This document shows, one piece after another, positions 23,013 to 33,618 of a stretch of DNA of 64,000 nucleotides (positions are counted from its first letter, which is position 1; the number at the start of each line of letters is the position of its first letter). A program made the position numbers and the translations under genes. The DNA is from Liquidambar formosana (taxonomy: Eukaryota > Streptophyta > Magnoliopsida > Saxifragales > Altingiaceae), in assembly GCA_039720395.1 (NCBI GenBank), contig CM077822.1:16385043-16449042 (forward strand). Reading direction: 5' to 3'. The notes below the pieces were generated by a model, which worked only from the letters and a program-made list of their open reading frames with translations, was not told where the DNA came from and made no database searches.

Positions 23013-23815
23013 GAAAAATCAAAGACAAATCAATGTGTGAGATATAGAGAAGCTATAGTACTGTTCGTGTATATATATATATATATATATATATAAGGAA
23101 AATGAGCAGTCGAAGAACAACAATGAAAGAAAAAATCAAAAACTAAAAACCAAACTCACCTTCAAATTTCGAATCCAGCACCAAACTCTGAGTCTTAACT
23201 AGTGATTACAACAAGAAATAAACCTCAATTCCTAAAAATGCTGCAAAAATAATGCTTTAGGTTAGGGTTGGTTTGAAAGAAAAATCATGAGAGGAGAAAG
23301 AGAAGAGAGGAGAGTGGAGAGAGATGAGAGATGGAGAGGGGATAAAGAATTCTTACCTTGGTTGAGGGAGATATGGCAGAGTTGTTGCTCACACCGTTGG
23401 AGCAGAGCAAAGCGTCATGCGTCGAGTTGGGAAATGAATCACAGTCGGGTTGGGAAATGAATCACAGTCGAGGAAATAAGCTCCTACTGTGTTTATTACT
23501 TTTTGCTTATAAAAGTCCTTTATGATTGCTTTTTGCTTATTAGCAATTTTTTTGCTTTTTACTTATATTTAAGTACTTATTAAACTTGTAACCAAACACT
23601 ACTTTTTGTTTTTTTAACTTTTTACTTTTAAAAGCAAAGAAGATCTTAAAATAAGTTTAACCAAACGGTGCCTTAGTCTTTCAATCATTTTTCACTTTTC
23701 TACTTTTCCTCTACATTGTAAAGAAATTTCTTGGAAAAATATAGCAAAGGCAAAATGACATTTTACGAATTCTCAATCTATAAAGTGAAATAGTAAGAAG
23801 CTTTGGGGCAAACAC

Positions 23816-23824
23816 TATAAATAG
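23816..23824 (+). promoter_or_regulatory. TATA box of RLP-E
   Basis: TATAAATAG lies 70-78 bp upstream of the RLP-E start codon in the recurrent RLP flank. At the same place in RLP-F (about 28412-28421) the sequence is CCATGCATAG, so the box is lost there. Confidence 0.65.
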
Positions 23825-23893
23825 CACACCCCTCTTGAAATTATTGAAATATATCACCTCCTTTTATAACTTTGTATAACGCGTCACATCATC

Positions 23894-26834
23894 ATGGTGA
23901 GAGCTGTTACAATTCTTTTCTTCTTCTTCATCACCCTATTGACAACCATTCAAATCAGCTTCTGTGATAGAAACTCTGATGAGGTTTGCATTGAAAGTGA
24001 GAGGCAAGCCCTTGTGAGCTTCAAGCAAGGGCTTAGAGATCCTTCAAACCGGCTCTCCTCTTGGGCGGTTGAAAAGGACTGCTGTAAATGGGCTGGAGTT
24101 GTATGCGACAACGTAACCAGCCATGTCAAGGAGCTCGACCTTCAAAATCCTTATCGTGGATTTAATACTGGAGCTGAATATGATGCTTACCAGAGGTCCA
24201 AGTTGGGTGGGAAGATAAATTCTGCTTTACTCAATTTGAAGCATCTGAGTCACTTGGACCTGAGCTACAATGATTTTAAAGGAATTCAAATTCCCAGCTT
24301 CATCAGTTCTTTGGGGAGTTTAAGATATCTCGACTTCTCTGAAGCAGGATTTGGGGGAATGATTCCCTACCAACTTGGAAATCTCACTAATTTACGCTCT
24401 CTTGGTCTACAAGGATATTTATACGTTGAGAACCTTGGATGGATTTCAGGTCTTTCTTCTTTAGAACACCTACATCTAAGCCATGTGAACCTTAGTAAAG
24501 CATCCGACTGGCTACAAGCATTAAATATGCTCCCTTCTTTGATGGAGTTGCACCTGTCTGAATGTGGACTCGATCGTATTTCTTCTCTACCTCATGTTAA
24601 TTTCACATCTCTTTCCGTCCTTGATATTTCTGATAACAGTTTCAATTCTTTGGTACCTAAATGGGTTTTTAGTCTTACTAGTCTCATTTCTCTTGATCTA
24701 CGGGACAGTAAATTTTTTGGTCCAATTCCAAGTGGTTTCCAGAACATGACCGACCTTATACATCTTGATTTTTACTTTAATAATTTCAATTCTACTATAC
24801 CTAACTGGCTCTACAGCTTCAGCCAACTTGAGTTCGTTGACCTTGGCCTCAATAAATTGCAAGGTATAATCTCAAGTGCAGTTGGAAATTTGACATCTGT
24901 CACTGCACTCTACTTGGATAACAATCAACTTGACGGGGCAATTCCTAGATCCTTAGGAAATCTCTATAGATTGGAAGCAATTGCATTGTCAGGTAATGAA
25001 TTCGTTGGAGATCTAGGTTGCAAAAGTTTCTGAATGCATTTTGAGAAATTTGGAGTCCTTGCATTTAGCTGGGAATTTCATATTTGTTTAGTTGATTGAT
25101 CAAATTACAAAATTTGAAAATCTAACCCTTCTTTCTCTTCTAGGTAATTCAATTTCCGGTCCCATCCCACAAAGTCTGGGGAACCTTTCAAAGTTGGAAG
25201 AGCTTTATATTGAAGATAATCTATTGGAAGGGGTTGTGTCAGAAGTTCACTTTACTAATCTCACGAATCTGAAATACTTGTACGCATTTAGAAATCAATT
25301 GCTCTTAAAAGCAAGTTCAGATTGGATTCCTTGCTTTCAACTCGATATTTTAGAACTAGGTTCTTGGCATTTGGGCCCGAAATTCCCTTTGTGGCTCAAA
25401 TCACAGAAGCATCTTAGTGACCTTGACCTATCTTGCACTGGAATTTCAGATACCATTCCTACTTGGTTTAGGAACTTATTTTCTCAGCACACCTTTTTGA
25501 ATCTCTCTCACAACCAAATTCATGGTGAGATTCCAGATATACCTGGACTTGAAAATTCATATTCATTAGTTTACCTGAGTTTCAACCAATTCACGGGTCC
25601 ATTACCTCGTATCTTTTTGAATAAAACTGAGTTAGATCTTTCCAACAATTCATTTTCCGGAAATATTTCCCGCTTTCTATGTAATAGTACAGATAAACCA
25701 CATGGACTAAAAATTCTTCATCTTGGAGAGAATCATTTATCGGGAGAAATTCCTGATTGTTGGATGAACTGACAATCATTAGAGGTCATAAATTTGGGAA
25801 ACAATAACTTGATAGGGAATATTCCAAGCTCTATGCGATATTTACATCGCCTCCGATCATTGCAATTGCGTAACAATAGCCTCTCTGGAGAGTTACCTCA
25901 GCATCTATGGAATTTTAATTACAAAGTTAATTACTCTTGACCTTGGTGTGAATGAATTCATAGGAGGCATACCAACATGGATAGGGAGTAGCCTTTCTAA
26001 TATGATGATTCTTGATCTTCATTCAAATAAGTCGAATGGAAAAATTCCTTCAGAACTCTGTCATCTCTCCTCTCTCCAAATCATGGACCTTGCAAAGAAC
26101 AATTTATTAGGGACAATACCTTGTGTTTTAACAAATTGAAAGCCATGTCAACAAAGAGAGATTCAGATTTGCACATTTTTTATTCCTCTTATGGTGAATG
26201 TTTTTTGGAGAATGCAGTTATTATGACAAAAGGAAAAGAGCTTCAATATAACACCATCCTAGCACTTGTGGCTAGTATGGACCTTTCAATCAACAACTTA
26301 ACTGGGGAGGTTCCAAAAGAACTAACAAGCTTATTGGGATTGATATCGTTGAATTTGTCAGGTAATCATTTGACTGGAAGGATACCAGAGAAGATCGGCG
26401 ATATGGTGTTATTGGAATCTCTTGATTTCTCAAGAAACCAACTTTCAGGTGAAATTCCACCAAGCATGTCAAGTATGACCTTTTTGAATTACTTAAATTT
26501 GTCTTACAACAACTTGTCGGGAAAAATTCCACTGAGCACACAACTACAAAGCTTAAATGCTTCTAGTTTTGTCGGCAACCAACTTTGTGGACCTCCTCTC
26601 ACAAAGAATTGTAGTGCAAATGGGATGACACCTGATGCTGGAAATGAGGTAAATGGAGGTGGAGATGGGTTTAAAGTGGAGTGGTTTTATTTGAGCATGT
26701 TGCTAGGATTTGTAGTGGGTTTTTGGGTTGTTTATGGACCTTTACTGTTCAACAAATCAAGGAGATGTGCCTATTTCTTGTTTTTAGATCAAGTATGGTA
26801 CAAGCTTTGTGATTGTTTTAGTAAAAAATTTTAG
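23894..26834 (+). pseudogene. RLP-E: near full-length EIX2-like LRR receptor-like protein, interrupted
   Basis: The start at 23894 gives a signal peptide ([20 protein letters not shown]) and the LRRNT cap with its Cys motif ([14 protein letters not shown]). An extended LRR array, an island region, the C-cap (NQLCGPPLTKNCS), an acidic linker, a membrane span (WFYLSMLLGFVVGFWVVYG) and a short tail follow. The whole-gene length is that of Cf/EIX receptors, which bind fungal or apoplastic ligands and signal through partner kinases. Three long open segments remain: 23894-25033 (379 codons), 25092-25772 (226) and 26121-26834 (237). They are separated by a two-base loss at about 25031, a stop near 25078, TGA at 25770-25772, a frameshift near 25918 and a stop at 26137-26139. 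The first segment alone could encode a secreted LRR protein. The gene has a TATA box. These families are usually single-exon, so splicing is unlikely to rescue it. Confidence 0.9.
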
Positions 26835-28487
26835 ATTTTCCGGGTGATGTAAAATATTGTGTTTATGCTTAACTTAGACAATAAGTAAATATATTGCATC
26901 CTCTCAATGAATTTGAGCTCATAAAAATATTCAGATATATCCCAATCTGTGTGTGAGGCATGTATACATGACGTCATGCGACGTTAAGCTCCAGAAAAGC
27001 CCTAACATTTTATGTTTTATTTATTCGTGTACAAATACAGCAAGTAAAAGCTGGAACTAACAATTAAAAATATCAAAAGTATGTTTGATATTTTTAATTC
27101 AAGTCTAATTTCTTGTTAATATTGAAAAATATTGCTGGTGATCGATTATGGATGATTCATAAGCTTCATTTACGAACAATATTTAGCTATCACTAATGAA
27201 AACAATTGAAATTAAATGATTCCTAACTATACAAGGTCCTCAAAAGCTTTTGTACAAATTAAAAGGATGATTTTAGCCATGTGCCCATGTTTTAGAATGA
27301 ATTCATATTTTATACCTCTTCCACTTCTATTTTTTAGGATAAATTACATAAAACCCTTCAAGATTATACCTTACATAAAACCAAACAAAATTGTCCCAAG
27401 CTATGTAGGGGGTTTGACCTATAACTTTGTAGATGGAAAAGATGTAATAGCCCTAATACCACTCTGTTTGTTGGAATAAATAATTGAATACCCCTAAACT
27501 ATAGGTTGAAATTCAATCTATTATTCTAAATCATTAATAACTGACACTTTGCACCCCCTACCAAGGTGCTGTTACAAAAAAAATGAAAAAATGATCACAT
27601 TAAGGACACCTCTCCCCCTTTCGTAAGGGGAGGTCCTATGATCAATCCCTGTCTAATGTAGATTTTTACTAATTTGGTTTGAGACCCTATCAGCCTATCC
27701 TATGGGGTAGGAGTAAGGGTAGGGTGCAGGATTAAATTATTGTTCTTAAATACCACCCAAAAAAAAAAGAAAAAACCTACTCATGACCATTTTACTCTTT
27801 CATTTTGATTGCTCTGTCTCTTTACACTATTTATTTTATTCCTCTTCTTAGCGGTGCATGCCATTGGTTATCATACAGTTCGATGTTCACAAATTTGTAG
27901 ATCTTCAAAGGGAGAGGTTGTAAGTTACAAATACTTGGTCATTGTTAATAATAATTATTCAGAATCCAGGCTCTCCAACACATGGAGGATAGAAAAACTA
28001 AGAAACAAAAGCAGGAGAACTTGCCCACACGCAAATGGACATCGAGGCATTCAGCCAAAAAAAAAAAAAAAAAACATAGACATCAAGCCCAACTACAAGA
28101 AAACAAAGGCTAAAACTAGTCAAATTAACAATGGGAAGACACCTTCCTATCCTAACCATTACCAATTCAAAGTTGGGTGCATGTGAACCAATATCTTTGA
28201 TCCTTTTTTTTTTTTTTTTTTTTTTGGTACAATATCAATGAGCAGGCCCAACTTGCCAGATTCTATAATATTATTGTTTTACTTCCTCGTCTCCTCATTT
28301 CTTCCTCCTTGCATTTTACGAGTATTAAATTGTGGTCATAATTAGTTAAATCAGCAATTTATTTTGAAAGATTAGTTTGCTTTAAATGAGATAAATTGCC
28401 TCGGGGAGACACCATGCATAGCACATTTGTACCCCTCTTGAAATTATTGAATTATCACCTACTTTTTAACTTCCTCCAAGCCATTGC
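26835..28487. other. RLP-E 3' flank and RLP-F 5' flank
   Basis: 26835 to about 27425 matches the RLP-A 3' flank. 28125-28200 matches 9465-9545. A T-run of about 28 lies at 28205. The 125-codon open frame at 27809 is low-complexity and lysine-rich, without a family. No gene is supported. Confidence 0.6.
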
Positions 28488-29506
28488 ATGATCATGGTTA
28501 GATTCATGAGTACTGCTATTACAATTCTTTTCCTTTTCTTTCTTACCCTATTATCAACCATTCAAATTAGCTTCTATGATAGAAATTCTAATATAGTTTG
28601 CATCGAAAGTGAGAGGCAAGCCCTTCTGAGCTTCAAGCAAGATCTTAGAGATCCTTCAAACCGGCTCTCGTCTTGGGCAGTTGAAAAGGACAGCTGTAAA
28701 TGGGTTGGAATTGAATGCGACAATTTTACCAGCCATGTTAGAGAGCTCCACCTTCAAACTCCTTATCATGGATATAATACTCGAGCTGAATATGATGCTT
28801 ACCAGAAGTCCAAGTTGGGTGGTAACATAAATTCTTCTTTGCTCAATTTAAAGCATCTGAGTTATTTGGCCCTAAGCAACAATGATTTTGGAGGGATTCA
28901 AATTCCCAGCTTCATTGGTTCTTTGGGGAGTTTAAGATATCTTAACCTCTCTGAAGCAGGATTCCAGGGACTGATTCCTCAACAACTTGGAAATCTCTCC
29001 AGTTTGCGCTATCTTGATCTTCGAGGTCCCAATTCTTATCCTGACCCTATACTATACGTTGAGAACCTTCAATGGATTTCTGGTCTTTCTTCTTTAAAAC
29101 ATCTAGATCTAAGTCATATGAGCCTTAGCAAAGCATCCAACTGGTTACAGGTGATAAATACACTCCCTTCTTTGTTAGCGTTACATTCGCCCTATTGTCA
29201 ACTTGATCTTATTCCCTCTATACCTCATATTAATCTCACATCTCTTTCCATCCTTGATATTACTTTCAACAATTTCAAAGGTCCAATTGCTACTGGTACT
29301 AGGAACTTGACTTCTCTCAAGGTCCTTGATGTTTCGTTTAATTGTCTTAATTTTTCATCACCTGATTGGTTATTCAGTCTTAAAGGCCTCGTTTCTCTTA
29401 ACCTAAACAACAACAAATTTGAAGGCCTTATTCCAAGGAGTTTCTAGAACACGACTGGCCTTAGATATCTTGATTTGTCCTCTAATAATTTCAATTCTAC
29501 TGTACC
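28488..29506 (+). pseudogene. RLP-F: N-terminal third of an EIX2-like RLP, cut by a retrotransposon
   Basis: The frame from 28488 encodes a signal peptide, an LRRNT cap ([20 protein letters not shown]) and about eight LRRs over 319 codons. It then meets TAG at 29445-29447, where a CAG-type Gln codon is expected. LRR homology continues to about 29506 and stops at the truncated Ty3/gypsy element. No 3' part of the gene is found on the far side (after 34465). Compared with RLP-E, the paired Cys of the cap (DCCKW) is DSCKW, the signal-peptide end has FYD for FCD, and the upstream TATA box is lost. A secreted N-terminal product is conceivable, but expression is doubtful. Confidence 0.88.
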
Positions 29507-29515
29507 TATCTTGAT

Positions 29516-29935
29516 TTGTCCTTTGATCGCCATTCTCGGCCTGAACTGTATATCAAATGCCGCCGACTTAATCCCCCATTTGGAGATTCTTCTGGATAGG
29601 TCGGACTTTCGGAAAACATCTTTGAGAGGTTGGTTTGTGAGAACAATAATGGTGTGTGCCTGGAAATAGTGTCGAAGCTTTCTTGACGTTGTTCGGAGTG
29701 CTAAGACGATCTTCTCCAGCAGCAAATATCATGTCTCAGCATCTAGCAAGGTTTTGCTTACATAATACACAGGTCTTTGTTCTTTTCTATCTTCTCAGAC
29801 CACAACGGCGCTGACCGCATGTTGTGAAACCACCAAATAAAGGAATAATGGTTCTCTTTGTCTTGGCTTTGATAATACGGGAGGGCTTTCTAAGTTTTTA
29901 ATTAAATTCTTCAAGGCAACCCGGCATTTCTCTGT
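29516..29935 (-). pseudogene. gypsy RNase H domain, truncated
   Basis: The minus-strand frame contains YLLLEKIVLALRTTSRKLRH, then HYFQAHTIIVLTNQPL and FDIQFRPRMAIKGQ. This is the start of the Ty3/gypsy RNase H domain, which degrades the RNA strand during reverse transcription. It ends at the RLP-F junction immediately after the AIKGQ motif. A stop lies in the ETxYLLLE segment. Confidence 0.8.
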
Positions 29936-30990
29936 TCAAATGTGCTTTGTCTTCTTCTTCTTCAGAGCCTGGAAAAAAGGTTGACATTTATCCGAAGAGG
30001 GCAAGATAAAGCGCCCAAGTGCTGCAATCATCCCATTCAACTGTTGAACCTCTCGGTACATACTCAGTTCCTTCAGTGATCGTAGTGCTTCTATCTTAGT
30101 GGGATTCACCTCGATCCCCCGGCGGGTGACCAGGTGCCCGAGAAATTTTCTAGAACCTACCCCGAAAGAACTTTTCTTGGCATTAAGTTTCATCCTGAAC
30201 TAGCGTAGCCTTTCAAAAGCCTCGGCAAGGTCGACTATGTGATTGCCCTCAGTCGCGCTTTTTACGATTATGTCGTCGACATAAGCTTCCAAATTTTTTC
30301 CAATTAGCCCCTCGAACATCCAAGAGATGAGTCATTAGTATATGGCCCCAATGTTTTTGAGGCCGAAGGGCATCACCTTGTAACAGTAGGTGCTAGTTAG
30401 GGTAATAAAGGCAATTTTTTCTTGATCTTCCTCCGCCATTGGGACCTAATGATATCCGGAAAAGGCGTCAAAGATGCTCAACCGGGCATACTCGGCAATA
30501 GAGTCGACGACTTGGTCAATCTTTGGAAGCGGGAAGCTATCTTTCGAGCAGGCTTTGTTCAGGTCCGTGAAATTGACACACACCCTCCATTCGCTATTCT
30601 TCTTTTTGACACAAACTGGGTTGGCGAGCCATGTCGGGTACATTACTTCCCGTATGAATCCAGCTTTTGAAAGTTTCTTTACTTCTTCGTTTATGGCCCG
30701 ACCTTGGTCATTGGATAATCTCCTTTGTTTCTGAGTAACAGGCTTGGAGCTCGAATTCACTCGGAGCCTGTATTGGATTGTATTCGAATCGATCCTTGGC
30801 ATCTCATGCGGTAACCAGGCGAACACGTCAATATTTTTCTTTAAGAAGTGAAACAATTCGGATGCTTCTTTCTCGGAAAGGGAGCCTCCAAATAGGAAAT
30901 AGCGCTTGGGGCACTCGTCGTCAATTATCATATTTCGGAGCTCTTCCCCCGTTCTATCGTCGAGCTCAAGTAGAGAATCTTCGACCCCGA
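29936..30990 (-). pseudogene. gypsy reverse transcriptase domain, interrupted
   Basis: Two open pieces (30446-30931 and 29936-30193) plus the DNA between them give the full order of RT motifs: WRVCVNFTDLNKACSKDSFP, FDAFSGYH, VMPFGLKN, the catalytic YVDD (complement of 30272-30283), and FLGHLVTRRGIEVNP. YVDD is intact, but stops occur after FSGYH, in the GAxY segment and before MKLNAKKS. It is a dead copy. Confidence 0.88.
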
Positions 30991-31009
30991 CCCGAGCGTG
31001 CTTTAATTG

Positions 31010-31648
31010 CTATAATGCGCTGGCGTCTTTCTTAGACTTTTTCGGCTCAGTCCCGCTTTCTTCCATTGTCTCGGGGCAGATATTATTCTTTTCTTTCTTC
31101 TTTGTCACCGACGATGGAATATGGCCTGTAAACTCATATATAAAGCACTCTCGGGCCACTGCCTGGTTTCTACGGAGCTCTATTATGCCTTCGAGTCTAG
31201 GGAAGTGAACGAACTGATGATAGGTTGAGGGTACAGCTTCTATAGCGTGGAACCAAAGTCGCCCCATTATCACGTTATATGTTGAACATTCTTCCAAAAC
31301 GACGAAGTGCTGAATGGTTTTAACTCGGCCAGTTCGGACGGCTAAGGCGATTTGCCCGAGGGGGTAGGAAAGGTTCTCGTTAAACGCTTTTAAGCTCAAG
31401 TTGTTCGGAGAAAGATCATCCTTCTTCAACCCTAGTTGATTGAAGAATTTCTTGAACATAACATTTACCGAAGCCCTGTTGTCGACATAGACCTTCCCAA
31501 CGTTATAATTCGCGATCATCATTTGGACTATCAGGGCATCATTGTAAGGATGCTGCGTTTTAGCAGCGGGATAATCTTTCCCGAATAATAGGGCCAAGCT
31601 TAGATCATCCTTCCCTTTTTTAGCTACGAGCGTTAGTTCCGACTTCAC
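31010..31648 (-). pseudogene. gypsy aspartic protease region
   Basis: A 212-codon frame containing VYVDNRASVNVMFKKFFNQL, which aligns with the retroviral-type aspartic protease active site. The usual D-S/T-G triad is replaced by DNR, so the catalytic motif is degraded. The downstream TYNVIMGRLWFHAIEAVPST resembles the second conserved segment. The family protease cleaves the gag-pol polyprotein. Confidence 0.75.
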
Positions 31649-33582
31649 TTAGAACACTTCCCGAAGGTGGGAAGCCTTCTGGTATTGCGTCCAAAGGGCG
31701 CTTATGGAGACCAAAGCCTTATTATAGGCTCTGCTGATTACGTCAATGGCTCCTAGGACAGTATATCCTTCAGCTTCAGCTCTTGGTTTTTCAATCTTTT
31801 TCTCTTCAGGCTTCTTTCGATCGTCGCCCTTGGCTGTGAACTCGTTTAAGTGCCCGGATTTTGCCCAGGTCTTGAGGTTGTACGTTAGGGTTCTGTAATC
31901 TTCAGTTTTGTGGCCGTAATCTTTATGGTATTTGTAAAACCATTTTTTGTTCATCTTCTTAGGATCTGCACCTATTGGCCTCGGCTTTTCGAACAAATCC
32001 TTATTCTCAACGATTTGTAAAAACCTGTAGATTGGCATAGTGAAGACAGTAAGTACAGTCTGGTTCGATTCTTCGGTGCCTTGTCTCTTGCCAGTTCGTT
32101 CCTGGCTCGATCATCTTTCGTTCGGTCGATTCAGGGGTTCTTATCCTTTTTCTTATCTGCCTATTTGGTCTGCTTAGTCATTCAGAAAGCACCATCGAGT
32201 CTTATGTACCTTTGAACTCGATCAAGCAGCTTCTCGATGCTAGGCGACGAGTCAAGGGTCAGCTGTTCGAACAACCGAGAGGATCGGACCAATCCTCGCC
32301 TGAAGATATCAAGAGCACTCTGCTCGTCTGGTTCCTTGATTTCGGTGTAGAGTTCCCAGAACCTTTGGGAATAGTCATGCAAGGGCTCCTCCGCCCCTTG
32401 CTTCATCTCGTATAGGTTTTGCATGGTCTTGGCGTATTTTTTGCTTATTATGAATCGATCCCGAAAGAGTTTAACCAAGTCATCCCATCTTCGAATCGAC
32501 TTCTCCAGAATCTTCGCTTACCACCTTAGAGCAATCTCCTCGAGGCTCATTGGGAAAATTTTGCACATAAAACCCTCGTTGTCTATGTAGAGAGACATCT
32601 TCTAGACATAATACGTCAGATGATAGTTGGTATCCGCAACCGGGGAATAAGGAGTGAAAGTAACCGTGCTGTAATTTTTTGGAGTTGGCATGTTTTGGAT
32701 CCAACTTGCAAAGGGGGATTTTCCTACCCGTAAATAATTCAATGTCGGGCGTGCTGGCTCTTTTATTATCTTAATCTCCGCTCGGACCTTCTTTACGAAC
32801 TCGTCTGAGGTTAAATCTCTAATTCTCCTTCTCCTCTCTTCTCGAGGACTTCTTCTATACCTCGGTTCTGCCAAGCCTTTGAAGGCTTCATAACGCTCTC
32901 TATCTCTTCGATTAGGCCTCGGGGCGAATATCTCATAGCAGCGTTTACTCCCTCTTCGACCTTGGTTATCTTCTCGATGAGTCCACTTGACACGACCAGA
33001 ACTTGCTTCGGTAACGACTTTTGAATAGGAGTCTTGAACGAGTACTCGCCTCCTGTCGGTTCTTTGGTGCTCGACTCTATCCTTCAATTTCCTTTGGCTT
33101 TGATCCTCGTTCCTTTCAAACCGCCTCCTTTGGACATGCCCTCTTCAGTGCCACGGCCGGTACTCTGCAAGATGAGAGGTGTAGCTCCCCTTGTCACCGT
33201 CGTCCTCCACTGCCATTCGGCCTCTGCAAGGGGAGGTTTGATAGTGACCACGCTCCTTTAGGTTGAAGTACTCTTGCTCTAAGGCAAGCTTCTCGCGTTG
33301 CGCCTCCTCTAGCCACCCTTAAAGCATTGCAACCACGGCAGTAACCGCTTCCAAGTTAGAGTGCTTCGCAACCGCCCATTTGTACGCAGCTTGGACCTCT
33401 TGCATTTGTATTTGCATCACGGGCCTGCTAGTCTCTCCATTAAAGATGGTGCTCACCGGAGGGCGCCCGGTCGGCGGTAGAGGAAGGACTATACTAGCGC
33501 CGTTAGGCTCTGGCCTGACATACGTTGCTCCAAATCTGGTTCGCCCCACCATTTGTAAGAAAGGGAAAACGAGCTTAAACAA
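31649..33582 (-). pseudogene. gypsy gag, several frames
   Basis: The minus-strand start at 33582 (MFKLVFPFLQMVGRTRFGAT) lies just after the primer-binding site. The retrotransposon gag domain is at 32182-32480 (YSQRFWELYTEIKEP then DIFRRGLVRSSRLFEQL). A degenerate zinc-knuckle-like YKYHKDYGHKTEDYRTL lies at about 31930, with its cysteines replaced. The region is split by several stops and frameshifts. Confidence 0.75.
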
Positions 33583-33591
33583 AGGCTTCTC

Positions 33592-33616
33592 GTTCGATTC
33601 CCACAGACGGCACCAA
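33592..33616 (-). other. gypsy primer-binding site
   Basis: On the plus strand, 33592-33615 resembles the 3' end of a tRNA, with a T-loop (GTTCGATTCC), an acceptor arm and a terminal CCA. The minus strand is complementary and begins TGGTGCCGTC two or three bases after the LTR. This is the expected position and content for priming minus-strand DNA synthesis. I do not assign the tRNA identity. Confidence 0.75.
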
Positions 33617-33618
33617 AC

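Larger units (their letters stand above)
20091..23672. mobile_element. 3.6-kb PIF/Harbinger-type element carrying a gene fragment
   Basis: The ends are 33-bp inverted repeats (GGCACCGTTTGGTT then TTATTTTAAGATCTT; 29 of 33 identical) at 20091-20123 and 23640-23672. They are flanked by TTA at 20088-20090 and 23673-23675. Two paralogous copies of the host sequence (about 17213 and 18436) read GAAATCTTAGTCTTT with no element, giving empty sites. A GCTTTTTACTT-rich subterminal zone is repeated inside both ends. No transposase frame is visible, so it is non-autonomous. It holds a MATH-domain gene fragment and LINE debris, and its right end is 222 bp from the RLP-E start codon. Confidence 0.82.

Noticed and set aside
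3229..25772. Shared TGA as a selenocysteine or programmed readthrough codon
   Set aside because: Land plants lack selenocysteine insertion, other stops and frameshifts lie nearby, and the expected residue is an ordinary Trp.
27809..28186. 125-codon plus-strand ORF
   Set aside because: Hydrophobic start by chance, then lysine-rich low complexity through an A-run. Part of it matches non-coding flank at 9.5 kb.
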